DNA of 64,000 nucleotides from the NCBI RefSeq assembly GCF_900411375.1, contig NZ_LS422986.1:248001-312000 (forward strand). The letters run 5' to 3'. Below the pieces are notes generated by a model. That model saw only the letters and a list, made by a program, of their open reading frames with translations. It was not told the origin of the DNA and searched no databases. This DNA is from Lentilactobacillus raoultii. Lineage in GTDB: Bacteria > Bacillota > Bacilli > Lactobacillales > Lactobacillaceae. Shown here in pieces: positions 37,805 through 46,553 of this stretch. A program made the translations under genes and the position numbers. Every line of letters begins with the position of its first letter. Position 1 is the stretch's first letter.

Positions 37805-40054
37805 TTACTTGATCGGGCAGGCACCGCCTTCACAGTCTGTTTGGCCAATGATTTCGGCGCCCTTCTGATCGTGATTATTATTCAACTGATTGAAGACCTG
37901 TTGGACGTCACCATGAATCTGCATGACTTTCTTTTCGTAGGTCTGTTTGTCAATGGGTTCCTTAGGGGCCTGCTTAAATTCATTGCCAACATAAGGCAAG
38001 AGAGACGTTGATTTAGTTGTGTGACGGTACTGTTTCATTAATGGGGCAATTTGATCGCCTTCATCGGGTTGGAAAGTAACCGTACAACTAACGGCATTGT
38101 CTGACCAATAAGTCTGTAAGAAAGCTTGGGTTGCAAACTGTTCGGCGATTGAAACGCTACCGGCAGAGGCAAACTTTTTGCTGTCTGCATGAGCTGCTCG
38201 AATTGGGAATTCAGCAACCATGGTGTTCTTCGAATAAATGTCGGGTTCAACGTGATAACCACAGGCCTTCAAGGCTGGCAACAATGGATCGGAATCTTGG
38301 AACCGAATTCGTTGAATCAGGTATGGGGCATAGTGGAAGTGCATTCCTTCAGAAACCCCGGCTAATTTAGCAACTGTTCCAGATGGTTTAACCGTGGTGT
38401 GTTTGATGGACGGATTGCAGCCCAACTCGTTTGAATAGTCACGATCGGCCTTAACAACGGCCTTGTATAACTGATTGACCTTATCAATAGCTCGTTGATC
38501 ATAAATCGGCTTGTGATAGGTTTCGCCGGTTTCTGGATCAGTGACATCCTGATAGCCGGTGACAACCCGGTTACCTAATTCACTTAAAATCCAGTCTTGA
38601 ATCCCAGACATCGAAATACCGATTCGGCGATTCTTTTGAATGGCTTTTCGAGAAACCTCCCAGTCATAGGGACTAAAAGTGACACGTTTGGAAAAACGAG
38701 TACCCAGTGTGAAGGCTTCGTCAAGATCCCAATTTTGCTGAGTAGCAACGTAAGGAAAGACTTCAAACAGGTTGCAAGGTTCACCATTCGAAAGCGAAAT
38801 CTCGCCACATGGGTTGGTTCCCTCAACGTTTGGATCAATATCTTTTTGAAGGCCGTCAATCTTTCGACCATAATTTCTGGAAAGTTCCAAGTTAACGATC
38901 CCAGGTTCACCATTATGGCGAATTGAATCGGCAATTGGACCATAGTTACTAAAGTTTGAATCAACCGCCACACTATTGTTAGATGCCCAACGGTGATGGT
39001 AAAGTTTTTCTTTATCTTGCTTCATCGTGATGAAGGCCTCATCATCGGCAGACCCCAACGCTAATTCGGCTGAGCGACGAACGTTTCCGGCAACCACTGT
39101 TTTTCCGATCATATTACCAATATCGGTCATATCAACGGATGACAGATGACGACGAGCACGACTATTTAAAATCTCGTTGATATCAAATAACATTTCAATC
39201 AATGGCATCGGGCCGGAAGCCGTTCCGCCAAAGCCCTTGATCTTAGCACCCTTTGGGCGGATATCACTCACATCAAGCACAAGTTTCTGCTGGCCCTTGG
39301 GATTGGTTGACTTGAAATGTAAATCGATTAAATGAGCATTTGACAAGACCCAACCTTCACGGGTATCCGGTAAGCGGTAATAAGCGGCATCCGTTACAGC
39401 ATGATCCTTGAAGTAAGCATCTTTATCAACGGCGCCCATCTTGAGAGAGTCTTCATAGGAAGCGCTGTTTTTATCAATGACAATGGTTAAGTTCACTTTA
39501 TTATTAACTAGAGGAATCTTGTGGACGTTTTCTTTAGTGACAGAAAAACCAACCCCGCCACCCTTCATGAGTTGATCAAACATGAAAGAATATGGCATGG
39601 AAACGGCCGGTTGATCCGGTTTGAGGTATTCAGGAACGATGTGGCTGTCCCCGTATGGTTGTGGACGGACAGCAATGAACCAACAGTTGTTTAAAGCGTC
39701 ACCGTTTCGAGCTTCGTAGGCGGTTCCAGAGATCCAGAGATTACGGCCGGAAGGTGTGGCTGCTAAGCCGTAAATGAGTTTGTAGAGTTTTTTAGCTTCA
39801 TCCGTTAATTCACTAATTACCTGTGGATCGACGTTATCTTGGTGAAGACGCGGGTCAAGGTTAATATTTCCTTCAACGACTCGCTTAACCGTCTCATCCC
39901 AGTTTTCTGTCCGCTGCTTTTCCGGGAGCCAACGGGCATAGGTCCGTTTGTAAGTGACCCATCCTAATTCACCCCAGTGCGGTGTGATTTCGCTTTTAAC
40001 TCGGTTTATAAATTCATCAGAAAGTGAAACTGATGAAAGTTTCATTGCTTGCAT
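37805..40054 (-). CDS. rtpR: Adenosylcobalamin-dependent ribonucleoside-triphosphate reductase (class II)
   Basis: 749 residues, close to the 739 of the L. leichmannii enzyme. The substrate-disulfide cysteines lie in NNCWFIAVRP near 123 and GISMSG-preceding NPCGEISL near 415 region, with the C-terminal re-reducing pair in DCEGGACPIK at the end. It reduces NTPs to dNTPs with an adenosylcobalamin-generated thiyl radical and thioredoxin. GGGAGG precedes the ATG. Its promoter is overlaid by two NrdR boxes. The PduO adenosyltransferase nearby supplies the cofactor. No cobalamin riboswitch was found in the leader. Confidence 0.95.
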   Translation of the reverse strand: MQAMKLSSVSLSDEFINRVKSEITPHWGELGWVTYKRTYARWLPEKQRTENWDETVKRVVEGNINLDPRLHQDNVDPQVISELTDEAKKLYKLIYGLAATPSGRNLWISGTAYEARNGDALNNCWFIAVRPQPYGDSHIVPEYLKPDQPAVSMPYSFMFDQLMKGGGVGFSVTKENVHKIPLVNNKVNLTIVIDKNSASYEDSLKMGAVDKDAYFKDHAVTDAAYYRLPDTREGWVLSNAHLIDLHFKSTNPKGQQKLVLDVSDIRPKGAKIKGFGGTASGPMPLIEMLFDINEILNSRARRHLSSVDMTDIGNMIGKTVVAGNVRRSAELALGSADDEAFITMKQDKEKLYHHRWASNNSVAVDSNFSNYGPIADSIRHNGEPGIVNLELSRNYGRKIDGLQKDIDPNVEGTNPCGEISLSNGEPCNLFEVFPYVATQQNWDLDEAFTLGTRFSKRVTFSPYDWEVSRKAIQKNRRIGISMSGIQDWILSELGNRVVTGYQDVTDPETGETYHKPIYDQRAIDKVNQLYKAVVKADRDYSNELGCNPSIKHTTVKPSGTVAKLAGVSEGMHFHYAPYLIQRIRFQDSDPLLPALKACGYHVEPDIYSKNTMVAEFPIRAAHADSKKFASAGSVSIAEQFATQAFLQTYWSDNAVSCTVTFQPDEGDQIAPLMKQYRHTTKSTSLLPYVGNEFKQAPKEPIDKQTYEKKVMQIHGDVQQVFNQLNNNHDQKGAEIIGQTDCEGGACPIK

Positions 40055-40096
40055 AACGATTCCTCCCGTACTTCTTTTTTATCATTCGTTGTTTCG

Positions 40097-40144
40097 ACAC
40101 TATATATAGTATCTCGACCGCAGAGGATAATCAATATATTGTGC
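40097..40144 (-). promoter_or_regulatory. rtpR promoter with two NrdR boxes
   Basis: Box 1 ACACTATATATAGTAT (40097-40112) and box 2 AATCAATATATTGTGC (40129-40144) match the NrdR consensus ACACWATATATWGTGT closely, and their starts are 32 bases (three helical turns) apart as NrdR needs. On the minus strand -35 TTGATT (40129-40134) and -10 TACTAT (40106-40111), spacer 17, fall inside the two boxes, so bound NrdR would block transcription. Confidence 0.82.
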
Positions 40145-40387
40145 CGGGAGAAATTCAGCAGATGATTGAATCAGCCCCGTTGTGATAAGGGATTCAGTGG
40201 CTAAAAATTTTTTTAACACGCTGTTAGGCTAAAACAACTATCTGTTATTTGATGGGATTCCTATAAGAATTGAGTTGTCAATCAATTGACCACAATGATC
40301 TTTTCGAAGGTAACAGGCTGTTTTATCGGCTTATCTTAGTGAAGGGTTGATATTAAACACGAAGCCGCCATTGGCCATCAAAATTGA
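40145..40387. other. Intergenic stretch between MalY/PatB and rtpR
   Basis: About 240 bases. A short imperfect hairpin with GAATC and GATTC arms lies at about 40166-40196. No gene or riboswitch is recognisable. Confidence 0.4.
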
Positions 40388-41566
40388 TTAATTGGTTTTG
40401 GCGTCAAGATATTGAGCAATGCCCCGCTTTAACCGGTTTAAGCCATCTTGCAAAAGTGCTGGCGGACAAGCAATATTGACACGTAAGAATCGGTTACCGT
40501 TGCCACCATAAATGTTACCGGCGGAAACGTATAGGCCGGTTTGCTGCCGAATGAAGGCTTCCAGTTGAGCTGAATCGGTGGTAATGGCACTGCAGTCAAG
40601 CCACATTAAGTAGGTTGCATTTGATGGCACAACTTTGATTTGAGGAATCGATTGTTGGCAATACGTGGTAAAAGTGGTTCGATTTCGAGTGAGTTGGGCC
40701 TTTAATTCAGCCAACCATTGGTGACCCTGCGTATACGCCGCAATTGTGCCGGGAATGGCCAGTAAATTGGGTTCGCCGAGCTCGTCGGTATTGATTCCCC
40801 GGTTAACGATATTGCGTAGATTAGCGTTTGGAACAATCACAGTTGCAGCGTGAAGGGCGGCTACGTTAAAGGTTTTGCTTGGCGAGACACTGATAATGGC
40901 GTTTTGAAGGAGTTCTTCCGGTAACGCAAAAAGTGGTGTGTATTGGGGATCACCCATTACCAAATCACCGTGAATTTCATCACTGAAAAGAGTTACATGA
41001 TGTTTGATGCAAAGTCGACTAATTGAGACAAGGTCGTCTTTGGACCAAACTTTACCAACTGGATTGTGGGGATTACATAGGATCATCATGGTACTAAGCG
41101 GATCTGCCAGCTTAGCTTCCAAGTCTTGCCAGTTAATGTGATATTGAAGCGTTTTGGCATCGTATACCAGGTCACTGGACAGGACGTGTCGGCCGTTATT
41201 GATGATTGAATTGTAAAAAATGTTGTAAACCGGCGCGCAGACGACCACGTTGTCGCCAATATGACTAACTCGCCGCACGGCAGATGAAATGGATGGGACA
41301 ACCCCTGTACAAAAGAGCATCCAGTCGGTTTTAGGCCGAGCATGGTGTTCAGTAGCGTACCAATCGGCAACGGCATTGAAATAGTCACTGCCCGGCTGTT
41401 CATAGCCGAAAACGCCGAATGAAACTTTCTTTTGCATGGCGTCAATAATTTCCGGGGCCGTTTTGAAATCCATATCGGCTACCCACATCGGCAATTCGTT
41501 GGCTTTAACGTCCCATTTAACGGAATCGGTTTTGCGACGGGGAATGACGGAATTGAAATCATACAT
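40388..41566 (-). CDS. MalY/PatB family PLP aminotransferase (cystathionine beta-lyase-like)
   Basis: 392 residues, fold type I. N-terminal VIPRRKTDSVKWD and LPMWVADMDF are diagnostic of MalY/PatB. ILCNPHNPVGKVW near 165 contains the PLP Asn, FSDEIHGDLV near 200 the PLP Asp, and VSPSKTFNVAALH near 230 the PLP Lys. These proteins have C-S lyase activity on cystathionine/cysteine and sometimes aminotransferase or regulatory roles. Its ATG overlaps the stop of the upstream DUF3737 gene by one base, so they are coupled. Confidence 0.9.
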   Translation of the reverse strand: MYDFNSVIPRRKTDSVKWDVKANELPMWVADMDFKTAPEIIDAMQKKVSFGVFGYEQPGSDYFNAVADWYATEHHARPKTDWMLFCTGVVPSISSAVRRVSHIGDNVVVCAPVYNIFYNSIINNGRHVLSSDLVYDAKTLQYHINWQDLEAKLADPLSTMMILCNPHNPVGKVWSKDDLVSISRLCIKHHVTLFSDEIHGDLVMGDPQYTPLFALPEELLQNAIISVSPSKTFNVAALHAATVIVPNANLRNIVNRGINTDELGEPNLLAIPGTIAAYTQGHQWLAELKAQLTRNRTTFTTYCQQSIPQIKVVPSNATYLMWLDCSAITTDSAQLEAFIRQQTGLYVSAGNIYGGNGNRFLRVNIACPPALLQDGLNRLKRGIAQYLDAKTN

Positions 41567-42432
41567 TAGGCTAACTTCCTTTTAGAGATTTTGGGGTCGG
41601 TAGTAATTGTTGTTTGACTTGGATCGATTTTGGTTGGGTCCATAATAATTTCACCAATTGATTGGGCGTGGATTTTACCGCTAATGGGATTTTTAACGCT
41701 GACGATACTTGAGCTGATCTCGGCGTCAATATCGGTACAATATTCAAATGCCAGATCAGTCGCTAACAGACGACAGTTCTTCATCGTTAAATGGTCGATG
41801 TAACAAAGTCCCTGATCGCTTTCAATCGTACAGTTAATCAGTGTTAAATGTTGCGTATTCCAGCCAAGATATTCGCCGTTAATGGTGGAATCATAGACCG
41901 TCACGTTTTCACAGTTCCAAAAAGCATCTTTGGAAACTAGGGTTGAATTGTGAACTTCAACGTTTTTAGCACCGTCAAAGCAATAGTTACCAATTAAATC
42001 AAGGTGATCAATATAGAGATTTTGGCTGTTCATGCCAAAGTAGTTGCCGTTGGCTTGGACGTGGTTGATTTTAATATGATCGCAGTTCCACAGCGTTTCG
42101 GCCGCATTTGAAAAGTGATCGTTAACTAAGTTGATATAGCTGCTGCGGCGAAACGTCTTGGTTGCCTGAATGGAGCAGTTGGTCATGTCAATATGGTGGG
42201 TGTACCAAATACCGGCATGAGCAATTTTTTCCAAGATAGTGTGGTCGACTTTGGCGTTGTGGGTGTACCAAAGGGGATATTTCCATTTAAAAATAACATT
42301 TTTTAAATTAACGTTGCGACTTTCTTTGAGCGGCGATTCGCCCTTGCCAAACGTCGTGTCAGTAATTGTGGCATCGTGTTCAGCAAACAGCGGCCGCTCG
42401 CCTTCAAAATATTGATTTCGGTAATCTTTCAT
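41566..42432 (-). CDS. DUF3737 family protein, right-handed beta-helix
   Basis: The start is ATG 42432 behind AAGGAAG; 288 residues. The sequence is a run of short repeats (NVNLKNVIFKWKYPLWYTHN, HIDMTNCSIQATKTFRRS and so on) typical of a pectate-lyase-like beta-helix and matches the DUF3737 family common in Firmicutes. The biochemical role is unknown. Translational coupling to MalY/PatB suggests a linked role in the cytoplasm; no signal peptide is present in the 288-residue form. Confidence 0.82.
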   Translation of the reverse strand: MKDYRNQYFEGERPLFAEHDATITDTTFGKGESPLKESRNVNLKNVIFKWKYPLWYTHNAKVDHTILEKIAHAGIWYTHHIDMTNCSIQATKTFRRSSYINLVNDHFSNAAETLWNCDHIKINHVQANGNYFGMNSQNLYIDHLDLIGNYCFDGAKNVEVHNSTLVSKDAFWNCENVTVYDSTINGEYLGWNTQHLTLINCTIESDQGLCYIDHLTMKNCRLLATDLAFEYCTDIDAEISSSIVSVKNPISGKIHAQSIGEIIMDPTKIDPSQTTITTDPKISKRKLA

Positions 42433-42650
42433 GTAATAAAATCGCTTCCTTAGAGAATAACTAATTTGTAGGATATATGTTAATCTTAACCCTATTTTGG
42501 TTATCACGCTATGGTCGGTTTAAAAAATTGGTAATCCTTCAATATAAGCATCTGGTTAAGAATGGAATTTATGAGCTTATTCTAAAGCAAAGTTCTTATT
42601 TTTGGAGATTTTGAATGGATTTTATACTAAAAATGCGCTAATATAAAATT

Positions 42651-42694
42651 ATTATCGAACTATATAATTCAAAATAAATTTATTGTTCGTATTT
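42651..42694 (+). promoter_or_regulatory. Two inverted PurBoxes upstream of the purine permease operon
   Basis: ATTATCGAACTAT (42651-42663) and, on the other strand, AAATACGAACAAT (42694-42682) each match 12 of 13 positions of the Gram-positive PurR consensus AWWWCCGAACWWT. They face each other 18 bases apart, near the spacing known in Bacillus. A TATAAT (42663-42668) lies between them. Confidence 0.72.
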
Positions 42695-42709
42695 AGGAGG
42701 ACTCATTCA

Positions 42710-43786
42710 ATGCATTGGTTAGCGGATTTTCTCGCCGCAATTGGTGTTGTACTCAACGGCATCCCCCAGGGAATTATGGCCATGGCACTGGGATTTGCGG
42801 TTTTTCCAACCACTTTTTCATTTGTGTTTGCCTCGGCTGTCAATGGGATTTTCGGGTCAGTTGCGCCAATTTCGTTTCAAGCGGAATCATTAGCGCTAAC
42901 GGGAAACTTGGGAGAAACTACTCGTGAACGTACCTCGATTATCTTTGGTGGGTCACTGATTATGGCGGTAATTGGCGTAACCGGGACTCTTACCAAAATT
43001 GTATCTGTATTAGGAGAACCAATTATGGCTGGGATGATGGCTGGCGTTGGGATTATGCTGGCAAAAATCGCGGTCCAGATGGCCAAGCAAGCGCGAATTG
43101 CCGGCCTCTTTTCAATTGGGATTGCGATTATTACCTACTTGGTGACTAAAGATCTGGTGTGGACGATCAGTCTATCGGTAATTGGATCCAGCCTGATTGC
43201 GGTGGTCGCAACCCACTACCGAGCTGAACTTCCACAAAATGTGCAAGCACGGCGATTTCACTTTTTAAAGCCGGTCGTTAGCCTTCGAGTGATTCGTGGT
43301 GCCCTAAGTCTGGCATGTTTAAACATTGGGGCTAATATATCCTATGGCTTGATTACTGGACAAATGACAGGCATTAAGCCCAATCCGGTTAATTTAAATC
43401 TTTTAACCAGTATGCAGGCGTTTGCGGATATGGGCACCAGTTTACTGGGCGGGGCGCCGGTTGAAACGATTATCTCGGCAACTGCCAGTGCACCGGAACC
43501 GGTGATTGCTGGTGTAATGATGATGCTAATCATGGCAGTCATCTTGTTTGTCGGCTGGTTACCTAAAATTGGTAAATATGTACCATCAGCTTCAATTGCG
43601 GGTTTCCTCCTCATCTTGGGAGCTGTCGTGATCTTTCCGGAAAATGCGGCGACAGCGATGCAAGGATCTGATCGTGTTATCGCGGCTCTGGTGCTGGTAG
43701 TGACGGCCATTATTGACCCGTTTAGCGGCTTACTAACCGGTGCACTGTTAAAATTTGGATTGCCATTGTTTGGCCTGGGGGTATAG
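42710..43786 (+). CDS. Putative purine permease (NCS2-like)
   Basis: The start is ATG 42710, nine bases behind AGGAGG; 358 residues, about 10-12 membrane segments. The pattern (MALGFAVFPTTFSFVFASAVNGIFGS, later TSMQAFADMGTSLLGGAPVETIISATASAPEP) resembles the NCS2/SLC26-fold nucleobase carriers, though it is shorter than typical NCS2 proteins. Two bases separate it from a phosphoribosyltransferase gene and PurBoxes precede it. Together these argue for purine base uptake coupled to salvage. Confidence 0.75.
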   Translation: MHWLADFLAAIGVVLNGIPQGIMAMALGFAVFPTTFSFVFASAVNGIFGSVAPISFQAESLALTGNLGETTRERTSIIFGGSLIMAVIGVTGTLTKIVSVLGEPIMAGMMAGVGIMLAKIAVQMAKQARIAGLFSIGIAIITYLVTKDLVWTISLSVIGSSLIAVVATHYRAELPQNVQARRFHFLKPVVSLRVIRGALSLACLNIGANISYGLITGQMTGIKPNPVNLNLLTSMQAFADMGTSLLGGAPVETIISATASAPEPVIAGVMMMLIMAVILFVGWLPKIGKYVPSASIAGFLLILGAVVIFPENAATAMQGSDRVIAALVLVVTAIIDPFSGLLTGALLKFGLPLFGLGV

Positions 43787-43788
43787 AA

Positions 43789-44346
43789 ATGCAACAAACA
43801 TATGAATTAACAGTTGGAAAATTAAAACGAACCTTGCCAATTATTCCAATCAGTAAGACGACAGCGATTGCTTCGTTTGTCTTGCTGGGGGATGCTGAAT
43901 TGGCACACTATGCTGCGGTTCAGCTGGCAGCTAAAATGCCATTACCGTTTGATTGTATTGTGACGCTTGAAAGCAAAGGCATTCCGCTAGCTGAAGAATT
44001 AAGTCGAATTAGCGGTCATCCTAAATTTGTTGTGTTGCGAAAAAGCGTTAAGGCCTATATGGTTTCACCGATTCAGGTAGCGGTTAGTTCTATTACAACA
44101 ACTGATCAGCAGAAGTTGGTTTTGGATGGCACAGATGCCGATTATTTGTGCGGGAAGCGGGTCATCCTGGTCGATGATGTCATTTCAACCGGTGGCTCAC
44201 TTGAGGCAGCTGAACGTTTGCTTCATCAAGCCAATGCAAAAGTCCTGGCTAAATGTGCGGTACTGGCGGAAGGCGCCGCCGCAGACCGATCCGATATTCT
44301 GTATTTGGAAAGGTTACCATTGTTTCAATTAAAAGAGCATTGCTAA
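43789..44346 (+). CDS. Purine phosphoribosyltransferase (Apt/Xpt-like)
   Basis: 185 residues. Type I PRTase fold with the PRPP loop VILVDDVISTGGSLEAAE near 124, a pyrophosphate loop region LESKGIPLAEELSR near 63 and a flexible-loop-type KSVKAYM near 85. It would convert an imported purine base plus PRPP to the nucleotide. Adenine- versus xanthine-type specificity is not resolvable by eye. GGGGG serves as ribosome site; a terminator follows. Confidence 0.82.
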   Translation: MQQTYELTVGKLKRTLPIIPISKTTAIASFVLLGDAELAHYAAVQLAAKMPLPFDCIVTLESKGIPLAEELSRISGHPKFVVLRKSVKAYMVSPIQVAVSSITTTDQQKLVLDGTDADYLCGKRVILVDDVISTGGSLEAAERLLHQANAKVLAKCAVLAEGAAADRSDILYLERLPLFQLKEHC

Positions 44347-44348
44347 TT

Positions 44349-44398
44349 AAAAAGCGCTTGCGGACATCCTAATCAAGATGCTCACAAGCGCTTTTTAA
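44349..44398. terminator. Bidirectional intrinsic terminator
   Basis: AAAAAGCGCTTG pairs with CAAGCGCTTTTT; inner GACATC/GATG. It lies between convergent genes. Confidence 0.85.
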
Positions 44399-44410
44399 TA
44401 AATCTGGTCA

Positions 44411-44797
44411 TTATTTTTCAACTGCCAGTTTTTTAACCGATAGTAAATCACGAAGTAAACTAATTAGGGTAAAGCTTCCTAATAAGCTGGCAGGACTCGC
44501 AATAGTTGATTGGTTAAACTTAAGTAAGACGATGACGGCAACCATCACTAGGATGACCATCATAATCCACCCCAATCCGGAAATAACGTGGTTTCCCGGT
44601 CGTTGTTCAGGATGATGGTTAAAGTAGGGGCGCTCAAAGACCAGGTAATAGATGATCCAAAACGCACCCAGGATAGCTAACGGCGCTAAAAACTGTTGCC
44701 ATCCCTGGGGGCTTAACCCGTTAAAAGCTAATAAACTAATCCATAGTGCAATGAGTGGCAGGTTATTAATTAGACTGAAACGCCATTCAATTTTCAT
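44411..44797 (-). CDS. Four-helix membrane protein, unknown function
   Basis: 128 residues with four hydrophobic segments (about 10-25, 37-52, 72-94, 103-115). The middle loop FERPYFNHHPEQRPGNHV is polar and His-rich. AAGAAG lies before ATG 44797. No family is recognised. Confidence 0.65.
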   Translation of the reverse strand: MKIEWRFSLINNLPLIALWISLLAFNGLSPQGWQQFLAPLAILGAFWIIYYLVFERPYFNHHPEQRPGNHVISGLGWIMMVILVMVAVIVLLKFNQSTIASPASLLGSFTLISLLRDLLSVKKLAVEK

Positions 44798-44995
44798 AAA
44801 ATAAAAACGACTTCTTTCTAAATACTGTGTTTCAAGGCTTTTGCCCTGGCAATTAGCCGGACAATCATGATGTCAAATCAGCTTAAGGTAATGATTAATT
44901 TCTTATGATCGGATTTGACATGAACATAGATAGGATAACACTAACTATTTCAATCGTGCAAATTGATTTTGTTACCCTATATGAGTGAATTGGAA

Positions 44996-45313
44996 TTACC
45001 AAGTCATCAAGGCGGCGATAAAAATTGCAATGTGGAGGATCAGTCGGATTAAATGGTGGGACCAATGAGGCTTACCGTACAGATGATAACCGTTGGCAAA
45101 CGTAAAAACGGAAATGCCGACCAATCCCAGTAAAAGGGTATCCAAAGAAAGCAGCCTCGAGGAAATCATGAGACTGGTTAACGTGATAAAAGCTGACAGA
45201 AATAGGGCAACGATTAATAAAAACGAGACGTCCTTACTCCAAAGGTGGATCACTGAAGCGGCCATGGTCAGTAATGCGTATAGCGTAATGAAAATGTCGA
45301 TGGCGAGACTCAA
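44996..45313 (-). CDS. Four-helix membrane protein, unknown function
   Basis: 105 residues from TTG 45313 with AAGGAAG upstream. Four hydrophobic segments; the loop NGYHLYGKPHWSHHLIR is His-rich. It is unrelated at sequence level to the neighbour at 44411. No family is recognised. Confidence 0.6.
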   Translation of the reverse strand: MSLAIDIFITLYALLTMAASVIHLWSKDVSFLLIVALFLSAFITLTSLMISSRLLSLDTLLLGLVGISVFTFANGYHLYGKPHWSHHLIRLILHIAIFIAALMTW

Positions 45314-45500
45314 AATTGGGCACTTCCTTTTTGGGAAAAATTAAAAATGCGGGTTTAAATGAGGCAGTGAGGTGTTCAAAATAACGTTCACAAGATTAAT
45401 CTTATAGTTAGTTAAAAATAAATCAAGAATTATTCAAGAATATTAATAAAATAGTAGAATTTTGAGAACAGACTAAAAAACAGCTTGTTCAGCCAAGCTG

Positions 45501-46451
45501 CTAAGGTTTCAATAGAATCTTACCGACATTGTTACCGGATTCCAACAATTTGTGGGCTAAAACGCCGTCTTTTAAAGGAAAAACGGTCGGTTCACTGATA
45601 TGGATCTGGTGATTGATAAAATAACTGAATAGGCGTTTACTTCTGGCAATGCGTTCCCAATAATCAGTTAGATAATCCCATAAATCACCGGTTAGAATAC
45701 TTTTGGATTGAGACAGTAAGGTGACCAAATCAACTTTGGGCGGATTACCACCGGCCATTCCGTAAAAGACCAGGTTGCCCTTGTGTTTGAGCAGCTCAAT
45801 GCTTTGCTCCAAAGTAACGCCAACACCGTCGTATACCGTATCAAAGCGTTCAAGCCAATCATGAAGCCAAGGTTCATTTCGTAAAAAGACTTCTTTGGCA
45901 CCCTGGGTTAAGGCGACTTTCTGTTTTTCACGAGTCGAGGTCACACCATAGACATTGACACCATCAGCAGTCAAAATTTGTGACAAAATTTGGCCGACTC
46001 CACCACTAATACCATGAATAAACACAGTTTGATTCGGTCGATTCTTTCCTAAATCGTGCGCGAGAAAGTCGGCAGTGAGTCCTTGCAAGCCGACGCAGGC
46101 AATTATTTTGTCATTAAGCTCGGCGGGCACTTTAATCGCATGACTTTCCGGGACGGCCACCAATTCAGAGTTTGCGAATGGCACATCGACAAAGAAAACT
46201 TTTTCACCTAATCGATGCTTGGTGACTTTTTTGCCGACAGCAATGATCATCCCTAAGCCTTCGTAACCATCAATGTAAGGGGTGCTTTTTTCGATGTGGT
46301 AAGTGCCCTTTCGACGGTAAATATCGGCGAAGTTAAGACCGATATACGCCATTTTAACTAATACGTCATGATCAGCCAACTTAGGATCCGGTAATGTTCC
46401 GTATTGGAGGACTTCCGGACCACCAAATCGATCAAAATATAGTGCTTTAAT
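45501..46451 (-). CDS. Zinc-independent quinone oxidoreductase (MDR family), apparent ATT start
   Basis: A 316-residue MDR-family NADPH:quinone oxidoreductase. NFADIYRRKGTYHIEK near 43, the nucleotide fold VFIHGISGGVGQILSQIL near 140, and a C-terminal LLESGNNVGKILLKP are standard. The usual N-terminus (KALYFDRFGGPEVLQYGTLPDP) is encoded in frame upstream of the first conventional start (TTG 46379), but the codon in the start position, after GAAGGTG, is ATT (46449-46451), and a stop lies three codons before it. Either ATT initiates at low efficiency or an ATG has mutated; a TTG-started protein would lack 24 residues of the substrate domain. Confidence 0.78.
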   Translation of the reverse strand: MKALYFDRFGGPEVLQYGTLPDPKLADHDVLVKMAYIGLNFADIYRRKGTYHIEKSTPYIDGYEGLGMIIAVGKKVTKHRLGEKVFFVDVPFANSELVAVPESHAIKVPAELNDKIIACVGLQGLTADFLAHDLGKNRPNQTVFIHGISGGVGQILSQILTADGVNVYGVTSTREKQKVALTQGAKEVFLRNEPWLHDWLERFDTVYDGVGVTLEQSIELLKHKGNLVFYGMAGGNPPKVDLVTLLSQSKSILTGDLWDYLTDYWERIARSKRLFSYFINHQIHISEPTVFPLKDGVLAHKLLESGNNVGKILLKP

Positions 46452-46553
46452 CTTGTTTCACCTTCTTCAAAGGAAATACTTATCAATAACACTAGCACGC
46501 TCAGTGAGCGACGTCGAGTCCTAATTTGATCTATGATGAGGAGCTTTTAATTA

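Noticed and set aside
40145-40260. Possible cobalamin riboswitch upstream of rtpR (minus-strand GCCACTG)
   Set aside because: Only this heptamer fits; the rest of the B12 box and the aptamer arms are missing, and NrdR boxes explain the control.
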